Assembly: GCA_946616835.1 (NCBI GenBank)
Contig: CAMOJK010000023.1
Span: 1 to 32,115 of the forward strand
DNA from: an uncultured Lachnospiraceae bacterium
GTDB lineage: Bacteria; Bacillota; Clostridia; Lachnospirales; Lachnospiraceae
Direction of reading: 5' to 3'
DNA: 32,115 nucleotides
Shown here: one piece after another, positions 25,836 through 31,807 of the stretch
Layout of the letters: each line of letters begins with the position of its first letter
Position numbering within the stretch: position 1 is the stretch's first letter
The notes under the pieces: model-generated
The model's input: the letters and a program-made list of their open reading frames with translations, nothing else
Databases searched by the model: none
What the model was told of the DNA's origin: nothing
Made by a program: the position numbers and the translations under genes

Positions 25836-26300
25836 CTATGACGGTTGATCATCAATAATTTTCCAGCACGGATAGGCAACCCTGTAACCGCACTTCTTAT
25901 TTACCAGATATTCCTTCCCACAACGCAGGCATTTAACATGTGCGGTCTTTTTCTCATCAACATACTCATTATCGATATCATATTCCAGAGGATCATCACC
26001 GATTATTTCAACCAGCCCCTTTTCATTTAAGCTCACCGGGGTATCCTGTGCCAGATGATATGACGCACAGATACACTCTTTAAACAAAGGGCATCCATCA
26101 GGAAACATAATCTCCATACGCTCTTCCGGTGTAATATGGTTCAGAAACATAAAATACATATCCGGATAATATTTATCCAGAATCTTAATATCCTTCCAAG
26201 CTGGCTTCCTTTCGCGCTTGCTAAAGCACAGACAGCCTGCATCAAAATAAGATGTCAGGACCGCTTTCCTATTTTGGAAAATAACATTGATTTTATCCAT
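25836..26300 (-). CDS. Hypothetical protein with a cysteine-rich C-terminus
   Basis: 154 aa from the ATG at 26300 (GGAG 4 bases upstream); a GTG nine codons earlier has no RBS. The C-terminus has VKCLRCGKEYLVNKKCGYRVAYPCW, a possible zinc-binding knuckle. Two further cysteines lie in GCPLFKECICASYH. No family recognised. It is 26 bp upstream of the 132-aa hypothetical and likely shares a transcript with it and the deformylase. Confidence 0.65.
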   Translation of the reverse strand: MDKINVIFQNRKAVLTSYFDAGCLCFSKRERKPAWKDIKILDKYYPDMYFMFLNHITPEERMEIMFPDGCPLFKECICASYHLAQDTPVSLNEKGLVEIIGDDPLEYDIDNEYVDEKKTAHVKCLRCGKEYLVNKKCGYRVAYPCWKIIDDQPS

Positions 26301-26335
26301 ATGACTCCATAAATCGTTTACTATCACAAATACAT

Positions 26336-26382
26336 AAAAAGAGCTATCGACCTAATGAATCAAACATATAGATCGACAGCCC
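26336..26382 (-). terminator. Terminator after the truncated Rpn gene
   Basis: On the minus strand GGGCTGTCGA and TCGATAGCTC pair over 10 bp with two G-U pairs, a loop of about 22 bases and a following TTTTT. It sits 12 bp after the Rpn-fragment stop. Confidence 0.7.
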
Positions 26383-26394
26383 ATACTGACATGC

Positions 26395-26943
26395 TTATTC
26401 GGTCATTTTCTGTGCAAATTCTTCAATGCTCTGTGACCGAGCCGCTAACAGAAGCAATGCATGAAGCCGTTCCGGATCGCTCACCTCATTAAGCTTATTC
26501 TGCAGATCTTCCGGGACATTCCATCGGTCCCTTAAAATATCTAATATGTTTTCACGAAGTGTAGACAGTGTAACCTCCTGGGTTACCTGTTGGGTCACTT
26601 GTTGGGTCACTTGTTGGGTTACCTGTTGAGTCACCTGTTGGGTTACCTCTTCGGTCACCCTTGCAGCCATCTCTTCCTGTTTTGCCTTGACCCCATCCTC
26701 AACCATATTATCAATTAAATCGCCAAATGTCATATAATCTCCCTTTAGCTTAGCATTCCCCTTAACGGTCTCCACATATCCATCAAGTTCTTTCGTGGCT
26801 TCATCCACAGCCATAACATTCCTGCTATCCTGAAGATATTTTAACACGTTTTCTATGTCCCTGCTACCGCCCCTGGTGCCATTCGTATTGAAATACAGTA
26901 TCGTAAGACCGTCATCATATCCCACCACAAAACTCATATCCAT
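26395..26943 (-). pseudogene. N-terminally truncated Rpn-family recombination-promoting nuclease (PDDEXK_2)
   Basis: 182 aa that match only the C-terminal part of Rpn/PDDEXK_2 proteins: YDDGLTILYFNTNGTRGG, then a helical region with KGDYMTFGDLIDNMVEDG and a C-terminal extension. The N-terminal half carrying the PD-(D/E)XK catalytic residues is absent; in its place the DUF3800 gene abuts, overlapping by 10 bp. There is a stop codon just upstream in this frame and only a weak RBS. The middle carries seven TQQV-type repeats. It is probably a decayed remnant, though an expressed fragment cannot be excluded. Confidence 0.7.
26571..26658. repeat. 12-bp tandem repeat (7 units) within the Rpn fragment
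   Basis: Seven near-identical 12-bp units (CTGTTGGGTTAC on the plus strand) encode V-T-Q/E-Q/E repeats in a coiled-coil region. Third-position changes between units suggest some age. The repeat preserves frame whatever the copy number. Confidence 0.9.
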
Positions 26944-27611
26944 TCTTTTTTGCTAAGAGATTTCAAATAGTTCTTTTTCAAGTCACGCACATTGCCGAAA
27001 AAAATCATTTCTGATTTTGAGAAAAGATTGTTTTCATACTTTAAACGAACCAGCTCCATAGTGCATAACAAATCAGCAACCTGGAAAAGCTTATACTCTG
27101 ACGGCATAACCTTTCTAAAAATTGGATTAGGCAACAATGCATTGAAAACAGAAGATAAAATCTTACTAACTTCAACTTGACCATTGTCATAATATAGTTT
27201 CACGTCATCATACGAAAGAAACTCATCATAATTCTCATTAACAAATCTAGAAATCTGTTTTGACAATATCCCGGAAGCTTCAACCACATCAGAAACATGT
27301 TTCTTTTCTATGAAAAAGCACTTGTACCTAACATCTATCTGACGTATAAATGCCACCATTTTATTGAAGATGCGACGGCGTTCATCTATTTCCATCGTTT
27401 CATATATCTCTTCTTTTCTGATTATTGGTCCAGTATGTATACAAATTCCTTCCAGCTTAAGATATGACAATTCCTTGTCCAGTTTTCTAATTGCCGACTG
27501 AATATCCTCGCTCTGATCATGAAAGACCATAGTAATAATATAATATGGCGAGTGCGCAGCATACTCCCCAAAATCACCCGACTCATCTATGAAAATACTT
27601 AATTCTTTCAA
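26934..27611 (-). CDS. DUF3800-family protein
   Basis: 225 aa. The family signature FIDESGDF lies at residues 7-14, and a second typical motif FQVADLLC lies near 180. DUF3800 proteins are predicted to have an RNase H-like fold and are common in prophages and defence islands; no biochemical role is settled. The start is a TTG at 27611, supported by GGGGAG at 7-base spacing. Base composition is more A/T-rich than the core genes, suggesting transfer. A terminator-ended small RNA unit lies just upstream, and the truncated Rpn frame begins inside its last codons. Confidence 0.85.
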   Translation of the reverse strand: MKELSIFIDESGDFGEYAAHSPYYIITMVFHDQSEDIQSAIRKLDKELSYLKLEGICIHTGPIIRKEEIYETMEIDERRRIFNKMVAFIRQIDVRYKCFFIEKKHVSDVVEASGILSKQISRFVNENYDEFLSYDDVKLYYDNGQVEVSKILSSVFNALLPNPIFRKVMPSEYKLFQVADLLCTMELVRLKYENNLFSKSEMIFFGNVRDLKKNYLKSLSKKEWI

Positions 27612-27618
27612 TGCTGTT

Positions 27619-27624
27619 CTCCCC
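27619..27624 (-). promoter_or_regulatory. Ribosome binding site supporting the TTG start of the DUF3800 gene
   Basis: GGGGAG seven bases before TTG. No ATG or GTG in frame nearby gives a better start that keeps the DESGDF motif. Confidence 0.6.
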
Positions 27625-27657
27625 TAGACGATGTATAGAAATGTATAGAAAATCTAG

Positions 27658-27683
27658 AAAAAACGGCGGGGAACTTCCCCGCC
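27658..27683 (-). terminator. Strong terminator between the AlkZ-related and DUF3800 genes
   Basis: On the minus strand GGCGGGG and CCCCGCC form a 7-bp GC stem (AAGTT loop) followed by GTTTTTT. It forms the 3' end of the candidate small RNA and could also terminate transcription from the AlkZ-related gene. Confidence 0.88.
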
Positions 27684-27738
27684 CTTGATGGACCTGGGTC
27701 TTTCAACCAGCCCAAATAATAACATTGATTTGTTATTG
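27658..27738 (-). ncRNA. Candidate ~80-nt structured small RNA upstream of the DUF3800 gene
   Basis: Transcription from the promoter at 27744-27772 would begin near 27738 and end at the terminator. Three elements follow in order: a hairpin AATAAC/GTTATT (27732-27737 with 27718-27723), a CTGG-TT-GAAA-GA-C-CCAG hairpin with a GNRA tetraloop (27710 to 27694), and the terminator. An alternative pseudoknot is possible by pairing TTGA (27703-27706) with TCAA (27685-27688). No ORF is present. This is inference from sequence; it may simply be a leader or attenuator for DUF3800. Confidence 0.45.
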
Positions 27739-27743
27739 CTTTA

Positions 27744-27772
27744 AGTATAGGACTAAACTGATGAGAATGCAA
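27744..27772 (-). promoter_or_regulatory. Possible sigma-A promoter for the small RNA / DUF3800 gene
   Basis: On the minus strand TTGCAT (27767-27772), a 17-base spacer and TATACT (27744-27749). It is located 13 bp after the AlkZ-related stop codon and upstream of the terminator hairpin. Confidence 0.5.
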
Positions 27773-27784
27773 GAAAAAAAATAA

Positions 27785-28477
27785 CTACTTTAATATCCGC
27801 TCTATCGCTTTCGGATCAGCATCCGGCAGGATCTTCCTGAAATGATTCAGGATCCGTGCATAGGACTCCTCCGGGGAGCGCTTGTACACTGCATTGGAAA
27901 ACTTCTTTCCCATGAACTTCTCCGGCGTAGAGTATTCCGCAATACCCCAGCCGTATTCGTTGCCGAACTTATCCTTGGCATATCTGAAATCACTGACCAC
28001 CACATAACACTGCTTCTGCAGCCTTGTTATCATGGTGTCAAAACCCTTGCGTCCGTTCTTGCCATATCCGCCAATCTGCTTAAGCTCCTTGGACAGTATC
28101 GGAGCACGGGCGTCCAGCAGTTCATACAACTCCTTGTCATAGAAGGACGCCAGCCCGTCATCATACCTCGCATCGAAATCATATCCGTCCCTGCGGTAAT
28201 TTGCAAAATCCGGAAACCACTTAGGACTGATGTACATTGCCTTCCCCCGCAGGAACTTTCCGTAGGCGCATTTCGTTGTCCGTATCACCGGCCCCTTCCA
28301 TTCCCAGGCCGGCCAGAAACCGCTGTCCGCATCGTCATACCAGCACCCGTCCGCAATGTGCTCCTCTATGGAAAAGCCCCGGATCTCATTCTCAAAGAAA
28401 GGAACAAAACCCAGTTCATCTATAGCCTCTATCAGCTCCTCCATGGAGCCTATTGTAAAATCGTCCGAAAAAGTCAT
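27785..28477 (-). CDS. AlkZ-related protein
   Basis: 230 aa. The pattern SMEELIEAIDELGFVPFFENEIRGFSIEEH, then WYDDADSGFWPAWEWKGP, YGKFLRGKAMYISPKWFPDFANYRRDGYDFDA, and a C-terminal VVVSDFR ... GWGIAEYSTPE resembles clostridial proteins annotated as AlkZ-related (winged-helix DNA-glycosylase-like). The full AlkZ glycosylase is longer and the catalytic QxQ motif is not evident, so enzymatic activity is unproven. The ATG has only a weak GGGAT upstream. No terminator is seen between it and the candidate small-RNA promoter. Confidence 0.7.
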   Translation of the reverse strand: MTFSDDFTIGSMEELIEAIDELGFVPFFENEIRGFSIEEHIADGCWYDDADSGFWPAWEWKGPVIRTTKCAYGKFLRGKAMYISPKWFPDFANYRRDGYDFDARYDDGLASFYDKELYELLDARAPILSKELKQIGGYGKNGRKGFDTMITRLQKQCYVVVSDFRYAKDKFGNEYGWGIAEYSTPEKFMGKKFSNAVYKRSPEESYARILNHFRKILPDADPKAIERILK

Positions 28478-28562
28478 GTTTTAATCCCATGCGAAATCAT
28501 CTAAATTAATTGTATGCGACACTGGTACAGTGCCTTAGACTAGTGGTGCTTTTGAGCTTTTT

Positions 28563-28910
28563 TCATCTGAACTTCCGTCTGTTTTTGGGTTTCCCTAAGA
28601 ATTGCCGCCTGATCTTGTCGTATGCTTTTTTCTTCTTTTTCCGCACATTGTATAAAGCATCATATTCCTTCTAGGCGCTCAAAGCTTCCTGCAAATCATT
28701 TAGAAGAGTCTCCCTGTTTTTTTTTACAGCATCAAGTCTTCCCTGCACCTGCTAGAAACCCAGCTGCCTTCCATTGACGACCTCCATTTTTTGCACTTCA
28801 TCATCAATAAGGAATTCTCTTCTGCAGAAATTACATACGCCCCTTGACAGCTCTTGATTTACTATTATTGCCGCACCACATCCCGGGCAATTAAGGTCTA
28901 CGAGTTTCAT
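28563..28910 (-). pseudogene. Small zinc-ribbon/coiled-coil gene with two in-frame TAG codons
   Basis: From the ATG at 28910 (AAAGGA 7-8 bases upstream) the frame encodes a zinc ribbon LNCPGCGAAIIVNQELSRG-VCNFC (C8, C11, C26, C29) and LIDDEVQ, typical of small Lachnospiraceae zinc-ribbon proteins. A TAG at codon 53 (28752-28754) interrupts it. The same frame continues as a charged coiled-coil until a second TAG (28671-28673), then resumes in a Lys/Arg-rich tail ending in TGA at 28563. Coding character on both sides of each TAG suggests a gene inactivated by two point changes. The 51-codon 5' part may still make a zinc-ribbon peptide. The rest of 28478-28562 shows nothing. Confidence 0.65.
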
Positions 28911-28989
28911 ATAGTGTTCCTTTCAACATTAGTAACATAAAAAAATTTTATCTCCCCCCTACATATGAACGAAATGCTCCTACTCTATA

Positions 28990-29427
28990 CTATCCTATTA
29001 TCCTCAGCGACTTTTTCCGAGTATCAAACTCAGCAACTCTTGTAGAGCCTAAGAGATGCCTGTTAATTCTATAATAGTACTCCGCTAATGTTTCCTCCGG
29101 ATTGTGATTTGCATCTATTACTTTCTTGAAAACTATATATTTCTTGCATGTCTCCGGTAAGAACGAAAGGTAAAACACAGCCTCATTTGCCGTTCCCATT
29201 TTTGCACTGGGAACATTTCCGGTCTCAGTCCATGTGTAGCACTTACATTCAACCGCGATTGTATTGTCATCAGAAACAATGTCAAACTTATGATCTTTCT
29301 TCTCGGAATAACCAATAGGAATCTTTTTTTCTAGCACAAAATCTTTCTTGTATTCCCCCTGAAACCACTTAGCGACTTCTTCCTGAAATCTTGCTCCCTT
29401 GCCAGGATTTTCATTATTTGAACTCAT
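28990..29427 (-). CDS. PD-(D/E)XK restriction-endonuclease-like protein
   Basis: 145 aa. The catalytic core is visible as Asp49 in KFDIVSDD, then Glu60-x-Lys62 in IAVECKCY, with an N-terminal helix carrying glutamates (FQEEVAKWF, 14-22). Such cores cut DNA as restriction or repair nucleases. The segment TETGNVPSAKMGTANEAVFYLSFLP is likely family-specific. The ATG overlaps the TGA of a short upstream frame (ATGA), a sign of former translational coupling. Position behind TcmP, Gp37/68-like and DUF6361 genes suggests it belongs to a defence or mobile locus. Confidence 0.75.
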   Translation of the reverse strand: MSSNNENPGKGARFQEEVAKWFQGEYKKDFVLEKKIPIGYSEKKDHKFDIVSDDNTIAVECKCYTWTETGNVPSAKMGTANEAVFYLSFLPETCKKYIVFKKVIDANHNPEETLAEYYYRINRHLLGSTRVAEFDTRKKSLRIIG

Positions 29428-29546
29428 ACTGTTTTACTTCTCTCTTTTTTAACATATTTAACAACTCTACCACCTTTGCTTTTACTTACGCATAATGATT
29501 GAATCTGCAAGTACTGTGTTTCGGCACAAGGCTCCCTATGACACCT
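29424..29546 (-). pseudogene. Probable 3' remnant of a gene ahead of the nuclease
   Basis: This 40-codon stretch is open in a frame different from the DUF6361 fragment it partly overlaps. It reads protein-like (ETQYLQIQSLCVSKSKGGRV, then VKYVKKERSKTV) and its TGA overlaps the nuclease ATG in ATGA. It has no start codon with an RBS. I infer that it is the C-terminus of an ancestral gene whose front part was lost or frameshifted. The family is not recognised. Confidence 0.4.
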
Positions 29547-29851
29547 TCATTACTTGTCTTTATCAGGATATCTCTGCAGTTTCTTTCTTCATTATCTATC
29601 CTTCGAAGAATAGTGTTCAGGTCTGATCCGTACTTTCCACTACCTGCTTCCATCAGAACATAAGGCACTATCAGAAAATACTTTGCCCTTGTTTGGACTG
29701 TGGATGTGCCCGGAAAGAAATAATCTGCAAAAGCATCACGAACTGCGCCTATGCCCAGTTCGTCCATCGCTCCTGGCTCATCTAACAGATGAATCACATT
29801 GAGCACTTTATTCCGTTCATCCTTTGAAAAATCTATCCAACCAAGTGGCAT
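29486..29851 (-). pseudogene. Truncated DUF6361-family protein
   Basis: 121 aa. The start matches the DUF6361 N-terminus: GWIDFSKDERNKVLNVIHLL, then ELGIGAVRDAFADYFFPGTSTVQTRAKYFLIVPYVL. As I recall the family, full members are several hundred residues long; here the frame leaves recognisable sequence after NEGVIGS and stops within 15 residues. AGGAAGG precedes the ATG. It starts 19 bp after the Gp37/68-like gene, so it was part of that operon. Deletion or frameshift with the 29424-29546 remnant is the simplest reading. Confidence 0.7.
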
Positions 29852-29870
29852 ATCTCAGGCCTTCCTTCTA

Positions 29871-30599
29871 TCATTTTCGTTTTGCTTTTTTCTTCTTTAC
29901 GGGATACTCCTTATAAGTCTTCCCTTGCAGTTCACACCCTGCTGCTTTCTTCTTGATTCCACCCCATTGCTTAAAGAAAAATGCGGTTCCTGTCTCTTTA
30001 GCTTTATCCCGAAGCTCCAGCACCCATTCCTCTTTCATCGGGCGGCTTCCGGGTCCGGATTCTCCGCCGACGATCAACCAATCAATTCCTTCAAGATCGA
30101 TATCTTTAATGGATTCCAACAGCGGCTCTGCGGATACAAACTTAATCTTTGCTCCGGTCTGTTTCAGCAATTCACAGCGGTTAAACACCTTATTATCCTC
30201 TACCGAAACACCCATCCAGATATTATCCGTCCAGGTGATTTTACCGGACAGTTCCAAGAGACGGTCTGCCCGCTTTGTAAGAACCTGAAAAGTATGCTGC
30301 GTTGCCTGATTCATCACCCTAAAGAGATCCAGTATATCCTGCTCCGGCACATCCGGGTGAAACAGATCTGACATGGAATTGACGAATATCATCTTCGGCT
30401 TCGTCCACGATAGCGGACGATCAAAGAGATCCCGATGTACCGTCACCTGAAAAGCATTCTTATATCTTTCATTTCCCATAGCCTGAAGCCGTGTTGCGAA
30501 CTTTTCAGCGTAGCAGTGCTCACATCCTCTGGAACACTTGGTACATCCGGTCACCGGATTCCATGTTTCTTCTGTCCATTCTATTTTACTTGCCGCCAT
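29871..30599 (-). CDS. Phage Gp37/Gp68-family three-Cys protein (DUF5131, radical-SAM-like)
   Basis: 242 aa. The N-terminus IEWTEETWNPVTGCTKCSRGCEHCYAEK holds C22-x3-C26-x2-C29, the radical-SAM iron-sulfur motif (C19 is an extra cysteine). It is followed by HRDLFDRPLSW, VNSMSDLFHPDVP, the LTKR segment and LIVGGESGPGSRPM, all typical of Gp37/Gp68. The C-terminus is a very basic KKKKAKRK tail, consistent with nucleic-acid contact. It should bind a 4Fe-4S cluster and SAM; the substrate is unknown. It lies 20 bp after tcmP, the gene family named for this partnership. Known from phages, prophages and mobile islands. Confidence 0.88.
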   Translation of the reverse strand: MAASKIEWTEETWNPVTGCTKCSRGCEHCYAEKFATRLQAMGNERYKNAFQVTVHRDLFDRPLSWTKPKMIFVNSMSDLFHPDVPEQDILDLFRVMNQATQHTFQVLTKRADRLLELSGKITWTDNIWMGVSVEDNKVFNRCELLKQTGAKIKFVSAEPLLESIKDIDLEGIDWLIVGGESGPGSRPMKEEWVLELRDKAKETGTAFFFKQWGGIKKKAAGCELQGKTYKEYPVKKKKAKRK

Positions 30600-30619
30600 T
30601 GTTGTTCCTCTTTAACAGT

Positions 30620-31735
30620 TTATTTTTGATTGAAGGAGACCATATCATCTCCTGCTAAGCCTCTATCAGTTTTAGACGTGACTCGCATGGTTTTTACAGT
30701 TCCTTCTTCTCTCATCTCTTTGATAGCCGTCCTGATATCCGTTTCGATGAAAAGAGTATCATCTATAATGTCCTCAACTATTTCCGTAAATGACATCTGT
30801 TTACCGGCATATTTTGAGATAAGCGTTGACTTTATATCTCCGATCTTAAACTCCTTAAGGTCAAACAGAGTAAGCTCATCGCCTTTTCTTCCAAGGTATT
30901 CCACGCGCCCATAATTCCAAGACGCAAACACCGATTTCATAATGCTGCAACCACCTATATTATTCGTGGCGTGAAACAGATAGTAATAAGTCCTATCTCT
31001 ATCTGGGAAAGACAGCTTGTATGGAAAAACAAACTTGGCACTTTTCTTTAACTGTCGTTTATAGATATCTACCAATTTTTTCTCGCGTTCATCCCCCGAA
31101 AGGTTTCTTGCGTCTCTCCATTCGCCGCAGCCAAAAAACTGATCGTATGTCTCTTCCAACTTAGGGTTATCATCGGTATTTATAAAACGAGAAATGTAAT
31201 CATACATAAAATTAATAACCATCTCGTTTCGTTGATATCTCATGATGTCCTTGATATCACTAAAATTCAGGCTGTATCCAAAAGGATCTATAAAGAAGAA
31301 TACTGGTGAATTTGGATTTTTATATGTTCTGATTGTCCAGTCAAGTTGCATATAATCCTCGAACGACATATTCCCAATTCGAGGCACCACAGTAAGCTCC
31401 TTTGAAATATCATCTTTAACCTTCAAAAGGTTCTCATAATTTTCCTTTTCGCGTTCTGTAACGATTATTTCTGTTTTTCTATCAAGTGATTCTTTAAGAT
31501 CGGTTGCTACCTTCGCCGCCAAAAATGGTGAACCATAATGAATTGTCTCTTTTTCCAGATATGCTCCGCATCCTCCAAAACAGTCAAAGAAATACGCGAT
31601 ATGATGTTGCCCCAGTTTCGTCGCCCATATCTTGAAATAATCCGTAACCACTTTGTGCTTCATCTGGGTCTGTTCTTCATACGGCCACAGAAAATAGTCC
31701 TTGCCCTCTACATAAAGCTTCTTCGGTTTTGCCAT
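30620..31735 (-). CDS. tcmP: Three-Cys-motif partner protein TcmP
   Basis: 371 aa. The N-terminus has the family block IAYFFDCFGGCGAYLEKETIHYGSPFLAAKVA (motif I-like D51-x-FGGCG, where many relatives have FxGPG). A second block PVFFFIDPFGYSLNF has DPFG at 150-153. Both resemble SAM-dependent methyltransferase motifs I and IV, so a methyltransferase-like fold is plausible but activity is not shown. TcmP genes usually neighbour Gp37/Gp68 three-Cys proteins, as here. The C-terminal ~90 residues (TFTEIVEDI-like helical region followed by IREEGTV-type winged helix) look like a DNA-binding wHTH. No transmembrane or signal sequence. Confidence 0.88.
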   Translation of the reverse strand: MAKPKKLYVEGKDYFLWPYEEQTQMKHKVVTDYFKIWATKLGQHHIAYFFDCFGGCGAYLEKETIHYGSPFLAAKVATDLKESLDRKTEIIVTEREKENYENLLKVKDDISKELTVVPRIGNMSFEDYMQLDWTIRTYKNPNSPVFFFIDPFGYSLNFSDIKDIMRYQRNEMVINFMYDYISRFINTDDNPKLEETYDQFFGCGEWRDARNLSGDEREKKLVDIYKRQLKKSAKFVFPYKLSFPDRDRTYYYLFHATNNIGGCSIMKSVFASWNYGRVEYLGRKGDELTLFDLKEFKIGDIKSTLISKYAGKQMSFTEIVEDIIDDTLFIETDIRTAIKEMREEGTVKTMRVTSKTDRGLAGDDMVSFNQK

Positions 31736-31807
31736 AATACCTTACTCCATACATGCTTAGATGCCCTCATCGGAACCCCTCATGTTCCACCGGCATCCCC
31801 CGTCATA

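Noticed and set aside
26571-26658. Tandem repeats considered as a CRISPR array
   Set aside because: Units are 12 bp with no spacers and encode an in-frame V-T-Q-Q repeat inside a protein.
27731-27775. CTGATGAG on the plus strand considered as a hammerhead ribozyme core
   Set aside because: There is no stem II between CTGATGA and GAAA and no matching stem I/III, so the match is chance.
28563-28910. Genome-wide reassignment of TAG as a sense codon
   Set aside because: cdaR and the NlpC/P60 gene end with TAG at sensible family lengths, so TAG works as a stop in this genome.
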